Part shown: piece after piece, positions 8,477 to 16,909 of the stretch | Position numbering within the stretch: the stretch's first letter is position 1 | Layout: each line of letters starts with the position of its first letter | Origin: Affinundibacterium flavidum | GTDB taxonomy: Bacteria; Pseudomonadota; Gammaproteobacteria; Burkholderiales; Burkholderiaceae_D | Direction of reading: 5' to 3' | Assembly (NCBI RefSeq): GCF_014284175.1 | Contig: NZ_JACOGA010000006.1 | Location: forward strand, 186,001-250,000 | Length of the DNA: 64,000 nt | The notes under the pieces: generated by a model | The model's database searches: none | Told to the model about the DNA's origin: nothing | The model's input: the letters and a program-made list of their open reading frames with translations, nothing else | Program-made: the position numbers and the translations under genes

Positions 8477-9514
8477 ATGGCAACCATTAAAGATGTAGCC
8501 CGCCTGGCGGGAGTGGGACTAGGAACGGCCTCACGTGTCGTGAGCGGCAAGGGCTCGGTATCGCCCGCTACTTTAGAGAAAGTCAAAAAAGCGATAGAGG
8601 AATTAGATTTCCGACCATCCCACGCGGCGCGCTCTTTGCTGTCTGGCTCTACCCGTATGATAGGCGTATATATCCCGCTGTTGAAGGGCACGTTTTACAT
8701 GCCGATTTTACAGTCGATTGATAATGAACTACGCGCCGAGGGTTTGCACATGGTGGTCGCGTTCGGTGTTGGCGCTGGCGATTTGCGCGAACAGGCGATC
8801 GATGGGATCAATTTTTTGATCGAGCGCGGTTGCGATGGTTTGATCGTGATGAGTAATGCACTGCAAGATGCCGATCTCGAAATCTTAGGCGCGAAGAAAA
8901 ATAAATTGGCGGTCTTAAATCATCGCTACGATTGCATCGCAGATCAATGCTTTACCGCTGATCATAATCTCGGCGGTCGGATGGCGGCACAAGCTCTACT
9001 TAAGAATAAGCATAAAAAAATCGCCGTGATCGCTGGTCCTGCCAGCGCACCAGATAACGTGGATCGTATCGGTGGCTTCATGCACGAGTTGGAACAGAAT
9101 GGGATTGATACTAGCAAAATGTGGGTAGCCGAAAGTAACTTCGCCCCCGATGGCGGCTGGGCATCGGCACAAGAATTAGTCGAATCGGGCTATGAATTTA
9201 CTGCTGTGTTCTGTGCGAATGATGAAATGGCGATTGGTGCTTTATCGTATTTCCAACATGCAGGAATTAACGTGCCGGGAGACGTCTCGGTGGTGGGTTA
9301 CGATGATACCGAAACCGCGGCATTCTCCGCACCACGTCTATCTTCCGTGCACATCGCGTGGCGTGAAATGACGATGAATGGATTGAGTTTCTTGCTGAAT
9401 CGCTGCTACGATTTAGAACGTCCGGTGGAACGCAAATTCCCAGTCAGTATGACTTGGCGCAGCTCGGTAGAGAAGGCACCGCGTAGCTCTTTCCGTAAGC
9501 GTTTGGCGGAATAG
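8477..9514 (+). CDS. LacI-family transcriptional regulator of the glucan locus
   Basis: A 345-residue repressor with the N-terminal LacI helix-turn-helix (ATIKDVARLAGVGLGTASRV) and hinge helix in SHAARSLLSGSTRM, followed by a periplasmic-binding-protein-like ligand domain ending in VSVVGYDDTETAAFS. Four LacI-type palindromes occur upstream of GH16, ABC, GH5 and GH3 units in this window and are the natural targets. I see no such palindrome in front of its own gene. The inducer is unknown; a short beta-gluco-oligosaccharide or glucose is likely by context. Confidence 0.93.
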   Translation: MATIKDVARLAGVGLGTASRVVSGKGSVSPATLEKVKKAIEELDFRPSHAARSLLSGSTRMIGVYIPLLKGTFYMPILQSIDNELRAEGLHMVVAFGVGAGDLREQAIDGINFLIERGCDGLIVMSNALQDADLEILGAKKNKLAVLNHRYDCIADQCFTADHNLGGRMAAQALLKNKHKKIAVIAGPASAPDNVDRIGGFMHELEQNGIDTSKMWVAESNFAPDGGWASAQELVESGYEFTAVFCANDEMAIGALSYFQHAGINVPGDVSVVGYDDTETAAFSAPRLSSVHIAWREMTMNGLSFLLNRCYDLERPVERKFPVSMTWRSSVEKAPRSSFRKRLAE

Positions 9515-9545
9515 ATATAGTAAATAATGGTTTGGTGAAGAACGT

Positions 9546-9938
9546 ATGAAGAAATTGATGTTCGCATTCGTGCTGTGTTTGAGTAGCAACGCAGATGCTT
9601 GTTTTGGCAGACTGATACCGAATCAAGATTTAGCGAAGTATTCGCAAATATTTATCGGACAAATTTCCAGTAGTCATTTTCTTAAAGTGGCGCTAGGACC
9701 AGCTTCTGCAGATACGCAATCACAAAATCTGACTGTGGTCGTGACCAAGGTTTTTGTGGGAAATCCGAAGGCGTCGCTGAAAGTGCGACCAGGTGATTGC
9801 CTTGTCGACCAGCCAAAACCGATGACGTCCGGGATTTTTTTCGTCAATAAAGAAGATGGTCAAATCATTTCGATTTTTGAGAGTGAAGGCGAACGTTACC
9901 AAGAGTGGGTAGCGAAGGCTAGCAAGCTAGCTAAATAG
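9546..9938 (+). CDS. Small exported hypothetical protein
   Basis: A 130-residue protein with an N-terminal signal peptide (MKKLMFAFVLCLSSNADA, cut before Cys-Phe-Gly). The mature part is about 110 residues with two further cysteines near GDCLVDQ, so a disulphide is possible. I recognise no family. It begins 31 bp after the LacI stop and is followed by a terminator-like hairpin at 10043-10071, so it probably ends the ABC-halogenase-LacI transcription unit. Confidence 0.65.
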   Translation: MKKLMFAFVLCLSSNADACFGRLIPNQDLAKYSQIFIGQISSSHFLKVALGPASADTQSQNLTVVVTKVFVGNPKASLKVRPGDCLVDQPKPMTSGIFFVNKEDGQIISIFESEGERYQEWVAKASKLAK

Positions 9939-10042
9939 GCTAGAGCGATAGGTTAATGCGGTAGGTTAATGCGGTAGGTCAATGCAATAAGCAATTATTA
10001 GGTTTATGCAAGACCAGAAAATTTTGAGCAATTTTAAAAAAG

Positions 10043-10071
10043 AAAAACATGCGATTGAGCGTGTTTTTTTT
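10043..10071 (+). terminator. Rho-independent terminator
   Basis: AAAAACATGC and GCGTGTTTTT form a stem around a GATTGA loop, followed by a run of T. It lies 105 bp downstream of the small exported protein and upstream of the GH5 operator. Confidence 0.7.
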
Positions 10072-10081
10072 GAATGTTAAA

Positions 10082-10095
10082 TGGAAACGATTCCA
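10082..10095. promoter_or_regulatory. LacI-family operator upstream of GH5
   Basis: TGGAAACGATTCCA is a near-perfect central-CG palindrome and the exact reverse complement of the site at 1918-1931. It lies about 130 bp upstream of the GH5 start. Confidence 0.75.
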
Positions 10096-10120
10096 TTTGT
10101 GAGAGTGAAAAAGCAAAATC

Positions 10121-10144
10121 GTAGGGCGCGTACAACTGCCCTAC
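10121..10144. repeat. Short palindromic remnant of the REP-like element
   Basis: GTAGGGCG at the left and GCCCTAC at the right flank a short centre. These are the tips of the 82-bp element found at 16768-16849, as if the interior had been deleted. Confidence 0.5.
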
Positions 10145-10225
10145 AAAGTGGCAAAGAAATGCAGGATCACCAAGAGCTAAGCGGCGACAAAAAATGCAGT
10201 TGATAGAGCGGATAGAGAGGACAAG

Positions 10226-11680
10226 ATGATCAAGATAAAGAATGCAATACGCTTAACTCGCGCAGCATTACTTTGGCCTGTTCGCGTGCTGTTAGCGAAT
10301 ACCTTTAGTGTCTGTATCTCCGTCTGCATCTGCATTTTCATCAGCGCCTGTGGCGGCAGCAGTGCCAGCAGCACAGCCAATACCAGCACCACGAATTCAG
10401 TGGCGAACCCCGTCAGCACCGTCATCGTCCCTATCCCACAAGCTATAGCGCGCGAAAAGCCTGTGATGCTGCATACCGAGGGTAGCCGCTGGGTACGTAC
10501 CGATGGTAGTCAAAAAATTCTCAAAGGCGTGAATCTTGGAAATTGGCTGATACAAGAATTTTGGATGATGGGGCAGGGTTCGAATGGCATCGATGATCAA
10601 TGCAAGCTCGAAGCCGTGTTGGACCAACGTTTCGGTTATGTTGAAAGAGAGCGCCTATATCGTCTATTTCGACAAAATTGGATGCGTAGTCGTGATTGGG
10701 ATTTGATAGAAAAATTTGGACTCAATCTGGTGCGCCTACCGTTCATTTGGAGCGTGGTTGAAGATGAAAAACATCCCGGGCAATTGCGTACCGATGCTTG
10801 GGAGTATCTGGATGATGCGATCAATCAGGCCGAGCAGCGCGGCATGCACGTGATCCTTGATTTACATGGTGCAGTTGGTAGTCAGGGGTGGGAACACCAT
10901 TCCGGCTGTGCCGGTAAAAATCTGTACTGGAGCACACCAGAGTTTCAACAACGCACGATCTGGCTGTGGCAGCAAGTCGCAACGCGCTACAAAGACAGGG
11001 CTGCGGTGGCGGGCTATAGCCTGCTGAATGAACCTTGGGGGGCTAGTCCCGATGTGATGGCGAAAGAAGTAGCACGACTGTATCAGGCGGTTCGCGCTGT
11101 TGATCCGAATCACGTGATCATCTTACCTGGGCATTCCAGTGGGATCGATGCTTATGGCAAGCCAGCTGATCAGGGTATGCAAAATGTCGCGTTTGAAATT
11201 CACCCCTATCCCGGCTTTTTCGGATGGGGCGAACCGAATCTGCAAGTGCATAGAGACTGGTTGCGCTGTGGCGGTTTGGGAAGCACGGGCAACACCGGTG
11301 TGTGCGAATGGAATACCCGTTTAAGTAAACTCAGTAGCGCTTTGTTTATCGGCGAATTTCAGCCTTGGGCTGGCTTGGGCGCTGAGCTAGGCGGACAAAT
11401 CACCCGCGTCACTTATGACACCTACGCCAGCTATGGCTGGGCTGCAACCAGTTGGTCGCACAAGCTCCTGTCAAATAATGGTGGACAGGGCAACGGTACT
11501 TGGGGCTTGGTGACTAATCAGAGCGGGCAAAAAATTCCCGCACTTAATTTTCAGACGGCCAGTTTGGCCGAGATCGAAGCCTTGTTCAACAGCTTCGGCA
11601 GTATTCCCTACGACCCGCAACAAGCCGTGATGGCGTGGATGACAAGTTCTGTCGCACCCGATCCGTTTGCGCGCCCCTAA
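10226..11680 (+). CDS. GH5 glucanase (exo-1,3-glucanase-like) lipoprotein
   Basis: Exported glycoside hydrolase family 5 enzyme of 484 residues. GVNLGNWLIQEFWM and LHGAVGSQ resemble the exo-beta-1,3-glucanase branch (GVNLGGW and LHGAPGSQ in fungal EXG proteins). Acid/base is E269 in LLNEPWG and nucleophile is E377 in FIGEFQPW. The N-terminus is a signal peptide ending in ISACGGSS, a lipobox, followed by a Ser/Thr/Asn linker much like that of the GH16 protein. A LacI-type operator lies upstream and a cytosolic GH1 gene follows after 27 bp, suggesting an operon that cuts glucan outside and finishes it inside. Exact specificity is inferred. Confidence 0.87.
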   Translation: MIKIKNAIRLTRAALLWPVRVLLANTFSVCISVCICIFISACGGSSASSTANTSTTNSVANPVSTVIVPIPQAIAREKPVMLHTEGSRWVRTDGSQKILKGVNLGNWLIQEFWMMGQGSNGIDDQCKLEAVLDQRFGYVERERLYRLFRQNWMRSRDWDLIEKFGLNLVRLPFIWSVVEDEKHPGQLRTDAWEYLDDAINQAEQRGMHVILDLHGAVGSQGWEHHSGCAGKNLYWSTPEFQQRTIWLWQQVATRYKDRAAVAGYSLLNEPWGASPDVMAKEVARLYQAVRAVDPNHVIILPGHSSGIDAYGKPADQGMQNVAFEIHPYPGFFGWGEPNLQVHRDWLRCGGLGSTGNTGVCEWNTRLSKLSSALFIGEFQPWAGLGAELGGQITRVTYDTYASYGWAATSWSHKLLSNNGGQGNGTWGLVTNQSGQKIPALNFQTASLAEIEALFNSFGSIPYDPQQAVMAWMTSSVAPDPFARP

Positions 11681-11707
11681 TCATTATTCTCTCTCGATTA
11701 TTTTCTT

Positions 11708-13123
11708 ATGTCAGATACGTCAGATATGTCAGATAAGCCCGTGAATGCACAAGACACTTTAGCCTTAGTAGCACGCACCGATTTCCCAGCAGATTTTGTG
11801 TGGGGATGTTCAACTTCGTCGTTTCAGATCGAAGGTGCGGCAGCTATCGATGGACGCACACCATCGATTTGGGATCAATTTTGCCAGCAACCGGGCAAGA
11901 TCCGTGACAGCAGTGATGCCACAGTCGCTTGCGATCATTACCATCGCTGGCCCGAAGATTTAGATCTGGCCAGTCAGTTTGGGATGAATGCCTACCGTTT
12001 TTCCATTGCTTGGCCACGCATCTTTCCCGATGCGAGCGGCGTGCCAAATCGACTGGGCTTAGATTTCTACTCACGCTTGGTTGACGGCATGTTAGAGCGT
12101 GGTTTGACGCCTTGGGCCACGCTGTATCACTGGGATTTGCCGCAGTATTTGCAAGACGCTGGCGGTTGGGAAAATCGCGCGACCGTCGATGCCTACCTTC
12201 ATTATGTCGACGTGGTGACACGCCATTTGGGCGACCGCATCAAGCATTGGATTACGCACAATGAACCTTGGTGTACCGCCATGCATGGCAATTGGGATGG
12301 CATGCACGCACCGGGCAAGCAAGACTTCAAAGCCGCTCTGCAAGTCAGTCATCACGTAATGCTGTCGCATGGTTTGGCGGTGCCGGTGATACGCGCGAAT
12401 GTGCCCGCGGCCAAGGTCGGGATCGCGCTGAGCCTGCATCCCTTGCGCGCCGCCAGTGACAGCGCAGCCGACCTGCTTGCCATGCAAAGACACGATGGTT
12501 TGCGCAATCGCTGGTTTCTTGATCCGCTTTTCGGGCGCGGCTATCCAGCGGATGTGTTGGCGCATTGCGCAGATTACCTGCCACAGATCACTGCAAGCGA
12601 AGTGGATTTGATCGCAACGCCTTTAGATTTCTTGGGGGTGAACTACTATTTCCCTGAAACGATCGCCGCCGCGCCAGATAATCCGCCTTTACACACCAGC
12701 TTGAAAGAAGTCGCCGGTCGCGAACGTACAGGATTTGGCTGGGAAGTCGCGCCCGATGGCATGCGCGAACTCTTACAAAGAATCGCGCAAGACTATCCTG
12801 CAATTCCTATCTATTTGACCGAGAATGGCTCCAGCTATGAAGATCAGGTTGAGGCCGATGGAAGCGTACAAGATACCGCCCGCCGTGATTACTTCATCCG
12901 GCATCTGCATGCGCTACAGCAGGCGCGGCAACAAGGAGTCGATGTACGCGGCTATTTTGCTTGGAGTCTGATGGATAATTTTGAATGGGCAGAAGGTTAC
13001 TTGCGACGCTTTGGCATGGTCTACATCGATTTTGCTACCCAGCAAAGAACGGTGAAGCAAAGCGGCCATTGGTTCCGAAACTTTTTACATCAAAATGTAG
13101 TCTCACCACTTGATATGACATAG
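11708..13123 (+). CDS. GH1 beta-glucosidase (first copy)
   Basis: Cytosolic glycoside hydrolase family 1 enzyme of 471 residues that releases glucose from beta-gluco-oligosaccharides. The N-terminal signature FVWGCSTSSFQIEGA is near residue 30, acid/base is E186 in THNEPWC, and the nucleophile is E372 in YLTENGS. No signal peptide is present, matching use of oligosaccharides imported by the ABC system. The first ten residues come from a 9-bp tandem repeat (GTCAGATAY), so the N-terminus is recent and the exact start uncertain; the ribosome binding site is weak. It lies 27 bp after GH5. A second GH1 gene is at 18642-19985. Confidence 0.92.
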   Translation: MSDTSDMSDKPVNAQDTLALVARTDFPADFVWGCSTSSFQIEGAAAIDGRTPSIWDQFCQQPGKIRDSSDATVACDHYHRWPEDLDLASQFGMNAYRFSIAWPRIFPDASGVPNRLGLDFYSRLVDGMLERGLTPWATLYHWDLPQYLQDAGGWENRATVDAYLHYVDVVTRHLGDRIKHWITHNEPWCTAMHGNWDGMHAPGKQDFKAALQVSHHVMLSHGLAVPVIRANVPAAKVGIALSLHPLRAASDSAADLLAMQRHDGLRNRWFLDPLFGRGYPADVLAHCADYLPQITASEVDLIATPLDFLGVNYYFPETIAAAPDNPPLHTSLKEVAGRERTGFGWEVAPDGMRELLQRIAQDYPAIPIYLTENGSSYEDQVEADGSVQDTARRDYFIRHLHALQQARQQGVDVRGYFAWSLMDNFEWAEGYLRRFGMVYIDFATQQRTVKQSGHWFRNFLHQNVVSPLDMT

Positions 13124-13261
13124 TCGCAATTTGCGGCTACCCGTTTTGTGCACTACTTGTCCCGGGGGGGAGAAGTAAGCAAGAGTGGAGGCGGATGGTC
13201 GTCAGCGCCAGCTGATGTACTGTTCGCCTCGCATTCTGAATGCTGTGCATCGCTTTTCTAC

Positions 13262-13529
13262 TAGGGTCTGTTGACATATATTTTAGTCAAGCGTTTCACT
13301 CAAAACGCAGGATGGCAAGGCGCATCTCGCCGCTGCGGCTGGCCGCCCCAGCAAGAGATGCAACGCTGTCCATCGTGCGTTTTGATTGAAACCCTCCGGG
13401 AATGGCTCAAATGGGCACATGGCGTTGTTGCAATCTGCTTATAGTGCCTGCACTACCGCGCAGCTTGCGCCTAGCCCTGTGCCCGTTTGCGCGCATTCGC
13501 TTGCCTAAAATATATGTCAACAGACCCTA
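13262..13529. mobile_element. MITE-like element with 32-bp terminal inverted repeats
   Basis: The left end (13262-13293) reads TAGGGTCTGTTGACATATAT and continues; the right end (13498-13529) is its reverse complement with one mismatch over 32 bp. The 268-bp interior has no coding capacity but contains a second, imperfect inverted repeat (CAAAACGCA near 13303 against TGCGTTTTG near 13377). This is the structure of a non-autonomous insertion element. No matching transposase gene is in the window and the parent family is not identified. A TA dinucleotide at the tips could be a target duplication, but that is not certain. Confidence 0.75.
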
Positions 13530-13608
13530 CTTTTCTCCATCTTTTCGCCTCGAAGTTGTTTCCATTTCACATCAATACGCACGCACAAAAACATTTTTTA
13601 AAAATAAT

Positions 13609-13622
13609 TGGTAACGTTTCCA
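13609..13622. promoter_or_regulatory. LacI-family operator upstream of GH3
   Basis: TGGTAACGTTTCCA is a central-CG near-palindrome of the same consensus as the three other sites. It lies about 535 bp upstream of the GH3 start, separated from it by repeat elements that may have been inserted later. Confidence 0.65.
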
Positions 13623-13732
13623 AAATTCATTTAGAATAAAACGGAAAGCTTACCAATTAGCGCAAAAGCAGTTCAAAAGACAGCTCAAATCGCTAAGCTC
13701 ACTATTGTCAAATTAAAGTCAAATTAAAAATT

Positions 13733-13812
13733 GTAGGACGGGTGCAACCCGCGCCGCCGGAAGCTAGTGCAGGGGAGGTCGACCTATGAACTGTGTGGAT
13801 TGCATCTACCCT
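13733..13812. repeat. Palindromic REP-like element, copy 2
   Basis: Starts GTAGGACGGGTGCAACCCGC and ends with an imperfect inverted counterpart ATTGCATCTACCC. It shares the internal CTATGAAC with the copies at 14011 and 16768. Confidence 0.65.
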
Positions 13813-13844
13813 AAGAGATCGCCGTAAAAATTGTAAAAGCTAAC

Positions 13845-13959
13845 ACCCCTCAACGCCGAGACGCAGAGGCACAGAGGAGCGCAGAGAAAAACTTAGATAC
13901 ATCTTCGCTTCTTCTCTTTTCGCTTTTTTCAGCGTCTCAGCGCCTCGGCGTTGAGGGGT
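13845..13959. repeat. Long imperfect inverted repeat (MITE/REP-like)
   Basis: ACCCCTCAACGCCGAG at the left is matched by CTCGGCGTTGAGGGGT at the right, with further pairing of GACGCAGAGGC against GCGTCTCAGCG. The 115-bp element is non-coding. The arm sequence is of the type scattered through many proteobacterial genomes. Confidence 0.65.
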
Positions 13960-14010
13960 TTTAAAGTCGAATAACGGCTGTAAGTGCTTAATGGAAAACT
14001 AGTACAAATT

Positions 14011-14090
14011 GCAGGACGGGTGAAACCCGCGCCGCCAGAACGTAGTGCAGGGGCGGCCGACTTATGAACCGCGCGGATTGCACCCGCCAC
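14011..14090. repeat. Palindromic REP-like element, copy 3
   Basis: Starts GCAGGACGGGTGAAACCCGC and ends GCGGATTGCACCCGCCAC. It is the same 80-bp class as 13733-13812 and 16768-16849, with some changes in the arms. Confidence 0.65.
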
Positions 14091-14157
14091 GAAATTGCCA
14101 TAAAGAATCGAGCCTTAAAACTAAGGCCTTAGAAAAATCATCAGAGAGACAAAAAAA

Positions 14158-16689
14158 GTGAAACTTACGATAAAGAAAACGACCAGCTTACAGCTCGCTT
14201 TAGCCGTACTGTGTAGCGCAGGATTAGCTAGTGCAGCAAGCGCTGTCAGAACAGACGCCAACATCAAAGACTGGCCACACATCAAAAGCGCGATCGCCAA
14301 AGATCCTGCGATGGAAGCGAAGATTGCCAAGATGGTCGGCAATATGACACTGGCTCAAAAAATCGGGCAAATGACGCAGCCAGAAATCAAATTCATTACA
14401 CCCGATGATGTACGTAAATATTATTTGGGCTCAGTGCTCAACGGTGGCGGTAGCTGGCCAAAAATGAACAAGTACGCGACCGCAGCCGACTGGGTTAGTC
14501 TGGCAGATCAATACTATGCAGCATCCATGAGCACCGACATGGCAGACAAAGTGCCGGTGATCTGGGGTATCGATGCGATCCATGGCAATAGCAATGTGGT
14601 GGGTGCCACTCTGTTCCCACATAACATCGGTCTTGGTGCAGCGCGTAATCCTAAACTAGTCGGGAAAATGGCGGAGCAAGTCGGTAAAGCCGTGCGTGCG
14701 ACCGGCATCGCTTGGGTTTTTGCACCGACGCTCGCGGTCGGACGCGATGCTCGTTGGGGACGTTCTTATGAGAGTTTTTCTGAAGATGGTCGTCTGGTGA
14801 AAGAGTATGGCGCGGTCTACGTGAAAGCCTTACAAGGCAAATTTAAGGACGATAAGAATGTGGTCGCCACCGCCAAACATTTCATCGGCGATGGTGGCAC
14901 TTATCATGGCGTTGATCGCGGTGTGAATCAATCTAGCCTGAGTGAAATGATTAACAATCACGCGCAGGGATACTACGGTGCGTTTGCCGCCGGTGCACAG
15001 ACCGTCATGGCTTCATACAATAGCTGGAATGATGTCGGTGCCAAACTTAATTACGGCAAAATGCACGGCAGCAAAGCACTATTGACGGACGCCTTAAAAG
15101 ACAAATTGGGCTTCGATGGCTTCGTGGTATCAGATTGGGATGGCATCGCCGAAGTCCCGGGTTGCAGCAACGATAGTTGTCCGCAAGCGATCAATGCCGG
15201 TATCGACATGGTGATGGTGCCAGATAACTGGAAATCCTTTATCGCCAATACCATCGCGCAAGTCGAACGTGGCGAAATTCCTATGGCACGTATCGACGAT
15301 GCGGTAAGTCGCATTTTGCGTGTCAAATTACGTGCTGGTTTGTTCGGTAAAAAACCATCTGACAATCAATACGCAGGCAAACAAGAAGCGCTGCAAGCAC
15401 GCGACATCGCCCGTCAGGCAGTACGCGAATCCTTGGTGCTGTTAAAGAACAATGACAGCGTATTGCCACTGACACGCGGCAAGAAGATACTGGTCGTCGG
15501 CAAAAGCGCCGATAGCTTGATCAATCAATCCGGCGGCTGGTCTATCACTTGGCAAGGTACTGAAAATAAAGAGGGCGATTACATGCCGGGCGATACGCTA
15601 TTAACTGGCATCAAAGAAGCCGCTGGCGCGGTCAACGTGCTCTACAGCGCTAACGGTGATGACGTCGATGTTGCACAATTCGATGTCGTCCTCGCGATAC
15701 TGGGCGAAACACCGTATGCCGAAGGTTTTGGCGACGTGGCAGCTAGTCGTCCGCTCGCACATAGTCAGTTATTTCCAGATGATCTCGCTGTGCTGAAAAA
15801 AGTGGCAGGCAAAGGCAAGCCCGTTGTGACGGTATTGGTCAGTGGTCGCGCCGTATATGCCAATGATTTGCTGAACTTGTCAGACAGTTTTGTCGCCGCC
15901 TGGTTACCGGGAACAGAAGGCAAAGGTGTCGCCGATGTCTTGTTCAAAAATGCCCAAGGCAAAATCGCACATTCTATCAAAGGACGCTTGTCATTCTCTT
16001 GGCCAGCGAAAGCATGTCTGTCACATGTAGTAGCAACAGGTGGTAGTGAGACTTTGTTCAAGTACGGTTACGGTTTGCACTACGGTAAAACCTCACGCAT
16101 GGCGACTTTACCAGAAGACACCAGCACCGCTTGCGATCTGGCATCCAGCCTCATCATCTCGAATCCGCAAGACCTGACCAGCTATCCGCTCTCAGTGATC
16201 ACGGGCAAACGTAAAGTCACGTTAGGGTCGGATTTGGCTTTAAGCAAACCTGACGACACCGTTGCAGCCAAAACAGTCCAAGTCGGCGCGGTCAGCGGTA
16301 AACAAATCAGCTGGAGTGGCAAAGGACGTTTTGAAGCGGCCGCCGCATTTGCCACGCCTATCCCTGCCAATTTGGTACCCGAAGGCGCACTGCAATTCCT
16401 AGCCCAAGTACAAACCGCCCCGGCAGGCAGAGTCGGCATGACCATGGAATGTGGTGATACCTGTACCGCGAGTCTTGATCTTAGTTCTACTTTCAAAAAC
16501 ATAGCTGGTGCCAAGACGGTGAAGATTCCTTTAACCTGCTTCAGCGCCTTAGGCGTCGACATGCGCAAAGTCAAAACACCATTTAACGTCAGCACGGATG
16601 CGAGTTTTGTGGCAGCTTTCGCCGATATCAAAATCGTCGCAGGTGCCGCGAAAGATGCAGATGCTTTGTCGTGTGAAAGTTTGAAGTAA
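14158..16689 (+). CDS. GH3 beta-glucosidase, exported
   Basis: A 843-residue glycoside hydrolase family 3 enzyme that trims beta-glucans or gluco-oligosaccharides to glucose. It starts at GTG and has a signal peptide ending in GLASAASA, so it acts in the periplasm or outside. The N-terminal barrel has GRDARWGRSYESFSEDG and KHFIGDGGT, and the catalytic nucleophile is D326 in VVSDWDG. The second sandwich domain contains RQAVRESLVLLKNN. The last 170 residues form an extra domain like the galactose-binding-like tail of exo-1,3/1,4-glucosidases (ExoP type). The LacI operator at 13609 points to co-control with the rest of the locus. Confidence 0.92.
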   Translation: MKLTIKKTTSLQLALAVLCSAGLASAASAVRTDANIKDWPHIKSAIAKDPAMEAKIAKMVGNMTLAQKIGQMTQPEIKFITPDDVRKYYLGSVLNGGGSWPKMNKYATAADWVSLADQYYAASMSTDMADKVPVIWGIDAIHGNSNVVGATLFPHNIGLGAARNPKLVGKMAEQVGKAVRATGIAWVFAPTLAVGRDARWGRSYESFSEDGRLVKEYGAVYVKALQGKFKDDKNVVATAKHFIGDGGTYHGVDRGVNQSSLSEMINNHAQGYYGAFAAGAQTVMASYNSWNDVGAKLNYGKMHGSKALLTDALKDKLGFDGFVVSDWDGIAEVPGCSNDSCPQAINAGIDMVMVPDNWKSFIANTIAQVERGEIPMARIDDAVSRILRVKLRAGLFGKKPSDNQYAGKQEALQARDIARQAVRESLVLLKNNDSVLPLTRGKKILVVGKSADSLINQSGGWSITWQGTENKEGDYMPGDTLLTGIKEAAGAVNVLYSANGDDVDVAQFDVVLAILGETPYAEGFGDVAASRPLAHSQLFPDDLAVLKKVAGKGKPVVTVLVSGRAVYANDLLNLSDSFVAAWLPGTEGKGVADVLFKNAQGKIAHSIKGRLSFSWPAKACLSHVVATGGSETLFKYGYGLHYGKTSRMATLPEDTSTACDLASSLIISNPQDLTSYPLSVITGKRKVTLGSDLALSKPDDTVAAKTVQVGAVSGKQISWSGKGRFEAAAAFATPIPANLVPEGALQFLAQVQTAPAGRVGMTMECGDTCTASLDLSSTFKNIAGAKTVKIPLTCFSALGVDMRKVKTPFNVSTDASFVAAFADIKIVAGAAKDADALSCESLK

Positions 16690-16701
16690 GTGATGTTTTT
16701 A

Positions 16702-16725
16702 CCCTCTCCCGCAAGCGGGAGAGGG
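16702..16725. terminator. Hairpin after GH3 (REP-like, possible terminator)
   Basis: CCCTCTCCCGCAAGCGGGAGAG forms a perfect stem with a four-base loop, 12 bp after the GH3 stop. It lacks a T-run, so it may be a repeat or mRNA-stabilising hairpin rather than a true terminator. Related hairpins lie at 18354-18379 and 18498-18521. Confidence 0.5.
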
Positions 16726-16767
16726 CAAGGGTGAGGGTGGTTCAGTAACCGCATAAGAGTGACTTAG

Positions 16768-16849
16768 GTAGGGCGGGTGCAACCCGCGCCGCCAGAACGT
16801 GGTGTACGCGAGGTCCGCCTATGAACCGCGCGGGTTGCACCCGCCCTAC
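16768..16849. repeat. Palindromic REP-like element, intact copy
   Basis: An 82-bp element whose ends are perfect inverted repeats of 21 bp (GTAGGGCGGGTGCAACCCGC and its complement). It is the best-preserved of five copies in the first 17 kb. It lies directly upstream of the sugar permease gene. Confidence 0.8.
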
Positions 16850-16909
16850 ATTTGGCACGGAAATATTTTCAGCAAACCAAACAACAAAATAAAAATAAGG
16901 AGACACAAC

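Larger units (their letters stand above)
13124..14157. other. Gene-free, repeat-rich region
   Basis: About 1 kb without a credible gene. It holds a 268-bp MITE (13262-13529), a LacI operator (13609-13622), two REP-like elements (13733-13812 and 14011-14090) and a long inverted repeat (13845-13959). The short frame at 13402-13614 crosses the MITE end and is not a gene. Confidence 0.8.

Noticed and set aside
13402..13614. 70-residue open frame on the plus strand
   Set aside because: It runs from inside the MITE across its right terminal repeat into the LacI operator, with no ribosome binding site or domain.
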